Below are positions 9,327 through 16,806 of a DNA stretch of 34,584 nt, piece after piece. The DNA is taken from positions 142,317-176,900 of the forward strand of contig DISD01000096.1 of the NCBI GenBank assembly GCA_002435715.1, given 5' to 3'. Within the stretch, counting starts at the first letter, position 1. Every line of letters starts with the position of its first letter. Under the pieces are notes generated by a model that worked only from the letters and a program-made list of their open reading frames with translations, was not told where the DNA came from and searched no databases. The stretch is from Rhodospirillaceae bacterium UBA6219 (GTDB lineage: Bacteria; Pseudomonadota; Alphaproteobacteria; Rhodospirillales; Magnetospirillaceae). The translations under genes were made by a program, and so were the position numbers.

Positions 9327-9758
9327 ATGCGTCTGACCCTTCATACCGATTACGCCCTTCGGGTTTTGGTTCATGTCGGCCTGCGTGACGGCGACTTGGT
9401 GACCATCAACGAAATCGCCGAAAGCCATGGCATTTCCAAGAATCACTTGACCAAAGTGGTGCACCAGCTGGGGCGTGACGGTTTCTTGGAAACCGTGCGT
9501 GGCAAGTATGGCGGCATCCGTCTGCTGGTCGAGCCGGCCAATGTGCGGCTGGGGGACCTGATCCGTCATGTCGAGGAAGATTTCGCCCTGGCCCAATGCC
9601 AACGCGACGTCGGCGACGAATATTGCCGGACCAGCGCCTCGTGCTTGGCGCGGCGCGCCTTCGACCAGGCCTTGGGGGCGTTCTTCAAGGCGTTGGACAA
9701 CCATACCTTGGCCGACATGATCCAGGCGGAACGTCAGGGGCAACCCCTGACCGCTTAG
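9327..9758 (+). CDS. nsrR: Rrf2-family regulator, NsrR type
   Basis: A 143-residue transcription factor that follows E. coli NsrR closely: TDYALRVLVHVGL at the start, then the winged-helix HTH (INEIAESHGISKNHLTKVVHQL) and VRGKYGGIRL. Cys91, Cys100 and Cys106 match the three cysteine ligands of the NsrR iron-sulfur cluster. NsrR proteins sense nitric oxide and repress NO-detoxification genes; that role here follows from the family. An alternative TTG at 9318 would add three residues, but the ATG at 9327 with GTAGG 11 bp upstream gives the N-terminus conserved in the family. The 218-bp gap to the divergent kinase gene could hold promoters for both. I do not see a clear NsrR palindrome there. 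Likely targets in this window would be the hemerythrin-like gene or nosZ, but this is untested. Confidence 0.88.
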   Translation: MRLTLHTDYALRVLVHVGLRDGDLVTINEIAESHGISKNHLTKVVHQLGRDGFLETVRGKYGGIRLLVEPANVRLGDLIRHVEEDFALAQCQRDVGDEYCRTSASCLARRAFDQALGAFFKALDNHTLADMIQAERQGQPLTA

Positions 9759-9837
9759 AAACGCACACGTTTGTTGCACGCCGGGCGGCGCTGCTGTATC
9801 CGAATATCGTGAAGACCTGTGGGAGGGAAAAAGCGTC

Positions 9838-10620
9838 ATGTCCGCATTCGATTCGGCCGACAACGAGAACGAACGCCGCGTCATCGCCGAATTCATCGAG
9901 GAACTGCGCGACACCGCCAGCTCATTGCAGGTTCTGCTGGGTAATCTGCGATCGCACAGCATCGACGCCGAGGACGGTTTGGCGACGCTGAAGCGCGATG
10001 CCAGCAACCTGCGCAGCCATGCCCAAGCCCTGAACGTTCCCTTGATCAAGATGGTGACCCACCGTCTGGACGAATATGTGGGGGAACTGAAGAAGGTGGA
10101 CGATGCGCAGTTGGACGCCATCCAGGTGTTCATCGACAAGATTGAAAAGCTGGCCGACGGCGAGCAGGTGACCGACGCCGACGTTCCGGCGGTGGTGCGT
10201 TCGTTGCCGGCCAAGCGTGCCGCCGACATCGATTTCGGTCCCATCGAGCAAAAGAACGTGGAAGTGCTGATGGTGGTGCCGGAAAAGGCCATGGCCCGTA
10301 TCGTCGAGCGCGAACTGGCGGCTTGCGGCTATCGTACCTCGGTGGTGCGCAATCCGTTCGAGGCTTTGGAAACCGCCGTCCACACCCGCCCCGACATGGT
10401 GATCGCCTCGATGGAACTGGGTATTCTGACCGGCGTCGATTTGGGTTGCGCCTTGGCCGCCATGCCGGTGACCCAGGGCATTCCCTTCGCCGTGCTGACC
10501 AGCTATTCCTGGGGGCATCCCAAGCTGGCCGGCCTGCCGCCGCGCGCCGCGCTGATCCGCAAGGGTCCGCAATTCGGCGACGACCTGGCCGAAAGCTTGT
10601 CGCGCTTCAACATCACGTAA
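9838..10620 (+). CDS. Helical domain plus pseudo-receiver protein
   Basis: A 260-residue soluble protein, with GGGAGGG before the start as ribosome-binding site. Residues 1-130 are helical and loosely resemble a histidine-phosphotransfer bundle (LKRDASNLRSHAQALN), but the usual HxxKG motif is not there. Residues about 140-260 follow a receiver fold (VEVLMVVPEKAMARIVERELAACGYRTSVV). The expected phospho-Asp position is Ser191 (DMVIASMELG) and the acidic pair near the N-terminus of the domain is missing, while Thr221/Ser222 and Lys242 remain. It should not be phosphorylated in the usual way and may work through protein contacts. It follows the NsrR-type gene by 79 bp on the same strand. No precise function can be given. 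Confidence 0.8.
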   Translation: MSAFDSADNENERRVIAEFIEELRDTASSLQVLLGNLRSHSIDAEDGLATLKRDASNLRSHAQALNVPLIKMVTHRLDEYVGELKKVDDAQLDAIQVFIDKIEKLADGEQVTDADVPAVVRSLPAKRAADIDFGPIEQKNVEVLMVVPEKAMARIVERELAACGYRTSVVRNPFEALETAVHTRPDMVIASMELGILTGVDLGCALAAMPVTQGIPFAVLTSYSWGHPKLAGLPPRAALIRKGPQFGDDLAESLSRFNIT

Positions 10621-10630
10621 TGGCCGAAGG

Positions 10631-10668
10631 CCGGCCCGTGCCGGGCCCGCTCAATCGCCGCGCAGGCT
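10631..10668 (-). repeat. Dispersed intergenic repeat, copy C (inverted)
   Basis: Read on the minus strand this is AGCCTGCGCGGCG, three variable bases (ATT), then GAGCGGGCCCGGCACGGGCC. Both blocks match a stretch after the ferredoxin gene (25534-25570) base for base. The right block holds a tight hairpin, GGCCCG-GCA-CGGGCC. It sits between two convergent genes (the pseudo-receiver gene and the HlyD gene), where it may act as an insulating hairpin. It resembles REP-type elements in size and placement, but I do not recognise a named family. Confidence 0.8.
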
Positions 10669-10691
10669 TTATGGGCTGAGGGTCGGCCCGC

Positions 10692-12146
10692 TTAGCGTTC
10701 GCGGAACGCTTCGTGCTTCAGCTTCAGTACCGGTTTGATCAGATATTGCATCACCGAGCGGTCACCGGTGTGGATTTCCACGCTGGCGACCATGCCCGGG
10801 GTGATGGTGCGTTTGTCGGCTTCGACCCCCAGATAGGCCTTTTCAGTGGTCACCAGCACCCGATAGAAGGGCTGGTTGTCCGGACCGATGGTGGTGTCGG
10901 GGGCGACCAGCGACACCACGCCCTCCAACCCTCCGTAAACCACGTAATCATAGGCTGAAAGCTTCACCGTGGCGGCTTGGCCGGCCTGGACGTAACCGCG
11001 ATCCATGGGCGATAGCTTGGCTTCGATCAACAGGCGTTCGTGTAAGGGCACGATTTCCATGATCGGGTCGCCGGGGCGGATGACGCCGCCGATGGTGTTG
11101 GCCTTCAAATTCTTGACGATGCCGTCGGTGGGGCTGGTGATTTGGGTGCGTTGTTGCTGGTCGGACGCCTGGCTCAGCAATTCCTTGGTCCGCGCGATGT
11201 TCAGCTCGGCCTCGGCCAATTCGCCCTGGGTGGCGCGGGCCAGGTTGGCCTGTTCCAGTTCGATGCGGCTTTTCGCTTCGGCGCTTGCGGCTTGGGCCCG
11301 GGGAATGCCGGCGCGCACCGTTTCCATCTGACCGTCCAGATCCTCGACCTGGGATTCCAACTGCACGTGTTCCATCTTGGCGGTCAGTCCCGATTTCATC
11401 AGATCGGTGGACATGGCCAGCCGTTGGCGGGCGAGACGCAAGGACCCGGCCAGGGCACGTTGGCGGGTTTCCAGTTCCTGGACTTCCAGCATTTTTTGCC
11501 GGGCCTGATCCTGTAACACCGTCATGTTGCTGCGGTTGGCTTGGCGGCGGGCGTCGAAATTGCGTTGTTCGGCCCGCATCAAGGTGGGTTGGCGGGTGCT
11601 TTCTTCCTCGGGAAAGACGACGGTGGTAGCGCCCGACAATTCCGCCCGCAACCGCGCCGCCTGCAGCATCAATCCATCCAGGCGGACCTGCAATTCCTCG
11701 CGGTTCATGGATACCGCCGACAGGTCCAACTGCAACAGCGGCGCACCTTCCTTCACCTCTTGTCCTTCGGTGATATAGATGTCGCGGATGACGCCGCCTT
11801 CCAGATGCTGGATGACCTTGACCTTGCCTTCGGGGACCACTTCGCCTTCGGCGATGGCCACCTCGTCCAGACGGGCCACATTGGCCCACACGATGAACAG
11901 CGCCACCATCGCCATGGCCAGACGGGCCAGGGGCCGCCAAGTGGGCAGCGGGTAATGGTCGGCCAGCGATGACAAGGTGCCGTTGTTGTCATGAAGGCGC
12001 GGCATGTTGCCACCGGGGATCAGGCCGCGCCCGATCATCTTCAGCCAGTCGCGGGCCGTTTGGGGCCAGGGGCGCGACGGATCGGGCCCCAGCCAGCGCA
12101 GCAACGCTTTCAGATGGTCCACAAGCTCTTGAACTTGTTGGTTCAT
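10692..12146 (-). CDS. HlyD-family type I secretion periplasmic adaptor
   Basis: A 484-residue membrane-fusion protein that links the inner-membrane ABC exporter to the outer-membrane TolC channel. A cytoplasmic N-terminus of about 70 residues precedes one transmembrane helix at about 73-90. The first half-lipoyl segment follows (IAEGEVVPEGKVKVIQHLEGGVI), typical of PrtE/HlyD proteins. A long coiled-coil hairpin covers roughly residues 130-340. The C-terminal beta domain ends with PGMVASVEIHTGDRSVMQYL, the classical HlyD tail. The start codon overlaps the stop of the ABC gene by 4 bp (ATGA), indicating translational coupling. The family and its place in the complex are secure; the cargo is unknown. 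Confidence 0.95.
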   Translation of the reverse strand: MNQQVQELVDHLKALLRWLGPDPSRPWPQTARDWLKMIGRGLIPGGNMPRLHDNNGTLSSLADHYPLPTWRPLARLAMAMVALFIVWANVARLDEVAIAEGEVVPEGKVKVIQHLEGGVIRDIYITEGQEVKEGAPLLQLDLSAVSMNREELQVRLDGLMLQAARLRAELSGATTVVFPEEESTRQPTLMRAEQRNFDARRQANRSNMTVLQDQARQKMLEVQELETRQRALAGSLRLARQRLAMSTDLMKSGLTAKMEHVQLESQVEDLDGQMETVRAGIPRAQAASAEAKSRIELEQANLARATQGELAEAELNIARTKELLSQASDQQQRTQITSPTDGIVKNLKANTIGGVIRPGDPIMEIVPLHERLLIEAKLSPMDRGYVQAGQAATVKLSAYDYVVYGGLEGVVSLVAPDTTIGPDNQPFYRVLVTTEKAYLGVEADKRTITPGMVASVEIHTGDRSVMQYLIKPVLKLKHEAFRER

Positions 12147-13882
12147 GCGCTGCCTCCGCCCTGCGAGGACTGCGGACGGGGGGGGAACAGGCGCGGCAGG
12201 ATTTCGCCGGCGGGGCCGCGGGCAGCCAGTTTGCCACGGTCCAGAACCACCACGTCACGACAGGCCGGCAACAACACGCCGGAATGGGTGACCACCACCA
12301 CGGTGCGGGTCTGGGCCAAGCTGGCCAGGGCCTGGCGCAAATCTTCCTCGGCCTGGCGGTCCAGACTGGCCGAGGGTTCGTCCAGCAACAACAACGCCGG
12401 GTCGCCCACCAGGGCGCGGGCGATGGCGATGCGCTGGCGTTGCCCGGCGGACAGCCGCGACCCCGCTTCGCCGATGGTGGTGGCGTAGCCTTCGGGCATG
12501 TCGACGATGGCGGCATGAACACCGGCGGCGACGGCGGCGGCCAGAATCTGTTGGTCGGAACAGCCAGGCGCCCCATAGGCGATGTTTTCGCGGATGGTGG
12601 TGTTGAACAGCAGGGTTTCTTGCGGCACGTATCCGATCCAGCTGGCCAGTTGATGGCGGCTGAACTGGGCGATGTCGGCGTCGTCCAGCAACACCCGGCC
12701 GCTGGCTGGCGGATAAAGGCCCAGCATGACCTTCAACAATGTGGTCTTGCCACTGCCATTCTTGCCCAAGATGGCGGTCAGGCCACCGGGCTGGAAATCC
12801 AAAGCGGGGATGTCCAAGGTGACGGGCGCATTGGCATCGGCGCCATAGCGGAAGGTCAGGGCTTCCAGACGCAAGTGGCCGCTGGGGCGGGGCATTTCCA
12901 TGGCGGCTTCGGCCCGGTCCTCGGCCAGGGCGAAGGTTTCACCCAGGCGTTCCACCGATTGGCGGAAGGCACCAAAGCCGCGCCAGGCGCCGACCAATTG
13001 GTTGATGGGGCCGTAAAGCCGCGACGACAGCATGTTGCAGGCGATTAGCGCCCCCATGGACAGCTGGTGGTCGATAATGTAGAGGGCACCGACGGTGGTC
13101 ACCATCACATTGGCCAAGGTGGTCAGGGCGCCACCCAAATTGACATAGCCGTCGGCGATGGCGCCGCGCTGGATGGAATGTTCGATGGCGCCGGCCTGGC
13201 GTTCTTCCCACAGCGGGCGCAAGGCCTTGTCCAGGGCCACCGCCTTGACGGTGCCGCGTCCGGCGATCATTTCAGCGATCAGGGCGTTGCGGTTGGCGGT
13301 GATATTCTTTTCCGCCTTGGCCGAATCGTTCAGGCGCTGACCGGAACGCCAGGCCAGCACCACGAAAACCATGAAAACAATGACGAATACCACCGCCAAA
13401 GGCTGGCCGATAACGGCGATGACCCCCAGGAAGATGAAGACGAAGGGCAGGTCGGCCAACAAGATCGCGGTTCCGCCCGAAAGCGTGTTGCGGACCATGT
13501 CGACGTCTTGAAACAATTGCTGCCAATGGGCGGCGGGGCGGCTTTCCAGGACACGAAGCGGCAGGCGGTTCAGCTTGTCGAACAGGCGGGTGCCGATTTC
13601 CACGTCCATGCGCAGCGCCACCATCTGCATGACGCGGCCACGGGTCTGCTTCAACGCATAATCGAACAACAGGACCAAGGCGATGCCGATCAGCAAGCCT
13701 TTCAGGGTCTCAATGGCCGAGTGGCCGATGACCCGGTCGTAAACCTGCATGACGAAGATCGGGGCCGCCAGTGCCAGCAGATTGACGAACAACGACGTTG
13801 CCAGGATTTCCCGGGCAATGGGACGCAAGGGGGCGACGATTTGGGAAAGCCAGCCGCCAAAGCCTTGGTCTGGGGCGTTCAT
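12143..13882 (-). CDS. Type I secretion ABC exporter (PrtD/HlyB type)
   Basis: A 579-residue fused permease-ATPase that drives export of an unfolded substrate with a C-terminal signal. Transmembrane helices fill residues about 25-290. The nucleotide-binding domain has Walker A GKNGSGKT (373-380), Q-loop Gln421, signature LSAGQ (477-481), Walker B LLLLDEP (497-503) and the switch His533. The protein starts directly at the membrane domain, with no N-terminal C39 peptidase. This argues against a bacteriocin-type exporter with leader cleavage and for an RTX or adhesin/enzyme type of cargo. It is the middle gene of a TolC-ABC-HlyD operon, starting 19 bp after the TolC gene ends. Cargo is not present nearby. 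Confidence 0.95.
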   Translation of the reverse strand: MNAPDQGFGGWLSQIVAPLRPIAREILATSLFVNLLALAAPIFVMQVYDRVIGHSAIETLKGLLIGIALVLLFDYALKQTRGRVMQMVALRMDVEIGTRLFDKLNRLPLRVLESRPAAHWQQLFQDVDMVRNTLSGGTAILLADLPFVFIFLGVIAVIGQPLAVVFVIVFMVFVVLAWRSGQRLNDSAKAEKNITANRNALIAEMIAGRGTVKAVALDKALRPLWEERQAGAIEHSIQRGAIADGYVNLGGALTTLANVMVTTVGALYIIDHQLSMGALIACNMLSSRLYGPINQLVGAWRGFGAFRQSVERLGETFALAEDRAEAAMEMPRPSGHLRLEALTFRYGADANAPVTLDIPALDFQPGGLTAILGKNGSGKTTLLKVMLGLYPPASGRVLLDDADIAQFSRHQLASWIGYVPQETLLFNTTIRENIAYGAPGCSDQQILAAAVAAGVHAAIVDMPEGYATTIGEAGSRLSAGQRQRIAIARALVGDPALLLLDEPSASLDRQAEEDLRQALASLAQTRTVVVVTHSGVLLPACRDVVVLDRGKLAARGPAGEILPRLFPPRPQSSQGGGSA

Positions 13883-13901
13883 GCTTGGCCTTTCGCCGGA
13901 T

Positions 13902-15281
13902 TCAGCGTGGCGCGGCGATCAGCGCAGCAGGGGGGGTGAACTGCTCGCCAGCCCCCTTGGGCGAGGACATCTGCGAGATGTTGTCCATTTCCAGCTCGCC
14001 CATGGCCGACAGCAAGGCATAGCCCGCCAACACCATGTCGTAATAGGCGTTGGCGTGCTTGATCTTGGCGTCGTTGATGCGCATTTCTTCGTCCAGCACG
14101 TCCTGGACGGTGGCGTTGCCGCCTTTTTCCTGACGCTGGCGAGTGTTGGCCCACACCTCTTCCGCCATCACCGCGGCGTTTTCCAGCAAGATGGTGCGTT
14201 CCCGCGCGCTGCGCAGCGTATACCAAGCGGTGCGGGCCTGTTCCGAGGCGGCACGGCCCGAGAAAGACCGGCTGTCGCGGGCGGCGGCCTGTTGGAAAGT
14301 GGCCTGGGCCACTGCGGCTTGGGTCTTGAAGCCCGAGAACAATTCCCAGGTGGCGGTCAACAGCACCGACCAATCGCGGCGCACGCCCAAGGTGGCGTTC
14401 TTGTCGTTCTCGTAATTGGCCCGGCCGATCAGGTCCAGGCTGGGATAATAGCCGGATTCGGCGCCGATGCGGCGCTGTTCGGCAATTTCCACACCCTTGC
14501 GCGACATCTCGACGGTGGGATTGTTGGTTTCGGCCTGCTGAACCGCCGAATCCAGGTCCGGCGGCAACAGCGAGGACGGCAGCGGCGGGTCGATCATGCC
14601 GCCCACTTCCGGCGCATGGCCATACAATTGCTGGTAGGTGGCGGTCCACACCAGGAACTGGCCTTCGAAATCGACGCGGGCTTCCTTGGCCATTTGCAGG
14701 CGTTGCTTGGCCGCCAGCACGTCCGAGGCGATGCCCGACCCCTTGATCACTCGCTCGTCTTCCAGGTTCATCTGATCCTGGACCTTGCGTTCGTTTTCAT
14801 GGGCCAACTGGATCAGCCGGTTGAAGCGCAGAACGTTCAAATAGGCGCGGATCCCCTGCAACATGGCGGATTGACGGGTGTCACGCAGGTCCGATTGGTA
14901 ATAATCCCGGGTCAACTTGGCCGCTTCCACCGACGAATCGGTGGCATAACCGTCGAACAGACGTTGGGTGACCACCAGGCCGACGGTCTCGCGGCCTTTG
15001 AAGAAGGCTTCGCCTTCGGTGTTACGCCGAGTCGGACTGTTGACGTATTCGGGGCCGGCATCGCCGGTCAACTTGATGGTGGGCAAATATCCCGACCGCG
15101 CGGCGGTGATGGCTTCGGCGCTGCCGGCGGTCAGATTGGTCTTGGCTTTAATCAACGGATGGGATTGCAGCAATCCTTCCAACTCGTCGACCATGCTTTG
15201 TGCGTAGGAATGGCTGGTCCCAGCCAGCAAAGCCATTGCCCCAGCGCAAACGAACACAGCAAAAGACCGTGACTTCGGCAA
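13902..15281 (-). CDS. TolC-family outer-membrane channel
   Basis: A 459-residue outer-membrane efflux protein. It has a signal peptide ending near SYAQS (residues 1-28), then two long alpha-helical repeats typical of TolC, with family segments such as HPLIKAKTNL and RRIGAESGYYPSLDLIGRANYENDKNATLG. It forms the trimeric exit duct of the type I secretion machine encoded just downstream. As first gene of the operon it likely carries the promoter; a TGCCAT-TC-ATGGCA palindrome lies 41-54 bp upstream. Close membership in the type I (AggA/LapE-like) rather than efflux subgroup is inferred from the operon. Confidence 0.94.
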   Translation of the reverse strand: MPKSRSFAVFVCAGAMALLAGTSHSYAQSMVDELEGLLQSHPLIKAKTNLTAGSAEAITAARSGYLPTIKLTGDAGPEYVNSPTRRNTEGEAFFKGRETVGLVVTQRLFDGYATDSSVEAAKLTRDYYQSDLRDTRQSAMLQGIRAYLNVLRFNRLIQLAHENERKVQDQMNLEDERVIKGSGIASDVLAAKQRLQMAKEARVDFEGQFLVWTATYQQLYGHAPEVGGMIDPPLPSSLLPPDLDSAVQQAETNNPTVEMSRKGVEIAEQRRIGAESGYYPSLDLIGRANYENDKNATLGVRRDWSVLLTATWELFSGFKTQAAVAQATFQQAAARDSRSFSGRAASEQARTAWYTLRSARERTILLENAAVMAEEVWANTRQRQEKGGNATVQDVLDEEMRINDAKIKHANAYYDMVLAGYALLSAMGELEMDNISQMSSPKGAGEQFTPPAALIAAPR

Positions 15282-15587
15282 CGTAAACCCCCGACTCTCT
15301 TACGGGCCACCCCCGGCCACGTGCCATTCATGGCAATCCACAGTGCTTATACACCGCTCAATCGAGAACTGTACACGGATTTAGGTATGGGGGGGAGAGG
15401 TGATCACGGTTTTGGAAGGGGGCCAAGGAAAACCGGGGAAGAGGCGTGCATACAATCATAGATTATTTTGTCCGCTGCAAACCCCGACGCATCTGCAGAA
15501 TGATGGAAAATACCACTACTCATGAGGGTGTTTAGGTGGTAGTAATTCTCCGTTAAGGCCAAATTGCAATCAGGGTCGGTTCGGAAA
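15282..15587. promoter_or_regulatory. 306-bp divergent intergenic region, TolC/GntR
   Basis: This region separates the secretion operon (minus) from the GntR gene (plus) and must hold both promoters. On the TolC side there is a perfect palindrome TGCCAT-TC-ATGGCA at 15322-15335. On the GntR side TACCAC (near 15513) and GTGGTA (near 15536) form an imperfect inverted repeat within about 75 bp of the regulator start, a possible autoregulatory operator. Base composition around 15440-15560 is clearly more AT-rich than the genes. A 75-codon minus-strand frame runs through it (15404-15631), but it overlaps the GntR start and has no recognisable content, so I do not call it. Confidence 0.45.
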
Positions 15588-16169
15588 ATGCCCAGCAATC
15601 CCCATGTTGTCGCGTCTGCCAAGGTCACCATGGCGGATCGGGTGTGGCAACAATTGGCGGCAGAAATCGTTTCCGGCGACGTGGCCAGCGGCCGTCGGCT
15701 GGACGAGGTCGAACAGGCTCAGCGTCTTGGGGTGTCGCGCACGCCTTTGCGGGAATCCCTGCGTCAGCTGGCGGCGTTGGGTTTGGTGGAAAACCGCCCG
15801 CATCGCGGGGTGGTGGTGGCCGACGGCGTCGGACCCGGCTTGTTCGAAGTCCTGGCCGAGCTGGAAGCGGCCTGTGCCAGGGCGGCGGCGGAGCGTATGG
15901 ACCCGTCTCATGCGGATATCTTGCGCCGCCTGCCTGCCGAGGCGGGGGTGGTGTTGCCCTGGATGCGTGATTTTTCCGGCAATGCGGTGCTGCGGGGATT
16001 GTTGAATACCTTGTGGCATCCGCTTGCCAAGGACTGCCAGGCCCAAGCGGAACAATGCCGTGGCCTGCTTGAAGATTTGCGGAACACGGTGGCCGATGGT
16101 GACGGTGGTCGGGCGGTCGAGGCGGCCCATGCCTATGTCCGTCTTTGCCGACAATTGTTGCTGGGTTAG
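15588..16169 (+). CDS. GntR-family transcriptional regulator, short FCD type
   Basis: A 193-residue DNA-binding protein. Residues 13-75 form the GntR winged helix (VWQQLAAEIVSGDVASGRRLDEVEQAQRLGVSRTPLRESLRQL, followed by NRPHRGVVV). The remaining C-terminal part is helical and starts like an FCD effector domain (LFEVLAELEAACARAAAERM), but it is shorter than usual: full FadR-subfamily members have about 220-240 residues. The conserved metal-binding histidines of FCD domains are not obvious, so ligand binding may differ. I chose the ATG at 15588; a TTG at 15564 would add eight residues. It is convergent with the TerC-family gene, with 3 bp between stops. Target and ligand unknown; the divergent secretion operon is the nearest candidate target. 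Confidence 0.85.
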   Translation: MPSNPHVVASAKVTMADRVWQQLAAEIVSGDVASGRRLDEVEQAQRLGVSRTPLRESLRQLAALGLVENRPHRGVVVADGVGPGLFEVLAELEAACARAAAERMDPSHADILRRLPAEAGVVLPWMRDFSGNAVLRGLLNTLWHPLAKDCQAQAEQCRGLLEDLRNTVADGDGGRAVEAAHAYVRLCRQLLLG

Positions 16170-16172
16170 TTC

Positions 16173-16775
16173 CTACAAAACCGCCAGCAATTGGTGGCCG
16201 CCATCCCAGATCATGCGCAGCGCCACGTAAAAGATGATCAGCAAGCCCACATAGGCGATCCAGTGATGGCGCTTCAACAGTGCCGCCACCGCATTGGCCG
16301 CCACCCCCATCAGGGCCACCGACAAGCCAAGGCCGATGACCATCACCATTTGGTGGTCACGGGCGGCGCCGGCCACCGCCAACACGTTGTCCAACGACAT
16401 GGAAACGTCGGCGATGACGATTTGCAGGACGGCGGCGAAAAAGCTTTTGTCGCCGCAACTGGCCCCGGATTCCTCGTCCTCGGCCTCGGCACAGCGGATT
16501 TCACGCCATAATTTCCACGACACCCACAACAGCAGCAAGCCGCCGGCGAACAACAACCCCACCACTTTCAGCAATTGCAGGGTGAACAGGGCAAAGGCGA
16601 TGCGGGTCAGGGCCGCCACGGCGATGCCGATGACGATGGCGCGACGTCGCAACGAGATGGGCAAGGCCGCCGCCGCCATGCCGACCACCAATGCGTTGTC
16701 GCCGGCCAGGGCGACGTCGATGGCGACCACCTGGACCAGGGACGACAGGGCTTCGATGTTCATCAGCTCTTGCAT
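16173..16775 (-). CDS. TerC-family integral membrane protein (YjbE type)
   Basis: A 200-residue membrane protein with about six or seven helices. The two halves carry the acidic signature of the TerC family: DVALAGDNALVVG near residue 20 and DVSMSLDNVLAVAGAA near residue 120. The paired Asp/Asn sites within membrane helices are thought to move or bind metal ions. Family members protect against manganese excess or tellurite, and some help load metals onto exported proteins. Which applies here cannot be told; a manganese-responsive riboswitch is not visible upstream. An alternative ATG four codons in (16763) is possible. The gene lies 31 bp downstream of the SpmAB fusion gene on the same strand. 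Confidence 0.9.
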   Translation of the reverse strand: MQELMNIEALSSLVQVVAIDVALAGDNALVVGMAAAALPISLRRRAIVIGIAVAALTRIAFALFTLQLLKVVGLLFAGGLLLLWVSWKLWREIRCAEAEDEESGASCGDKSFFAAVLQIVIADVSMSLDNVLAVAGAARDHQMVMVIGLGLSVALMGVAANAVAALLKRHHWIAYVGLLIIFYVALRMIWDGGHQLLAVL

Positions 16776-16806
16776 GGCGGTGGGGTAGCCTTTTCAGCCG
16801 AGCGCG

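Noticed and set aside
9051..10292. 413-codon minus-strand frame
   Set aside because: It covers the NsrR-type gene and half of the pseudo-receiver gene on the opposite strand, and shows only low-complexity Ser/Ala/Gln sequence.
15404..15631. 75-codon minus-strand frame in the TolC/GntR gap
   Set aside because: No ribosome-binding site or recognisable content, and it overlaps the start of the GntR gene.
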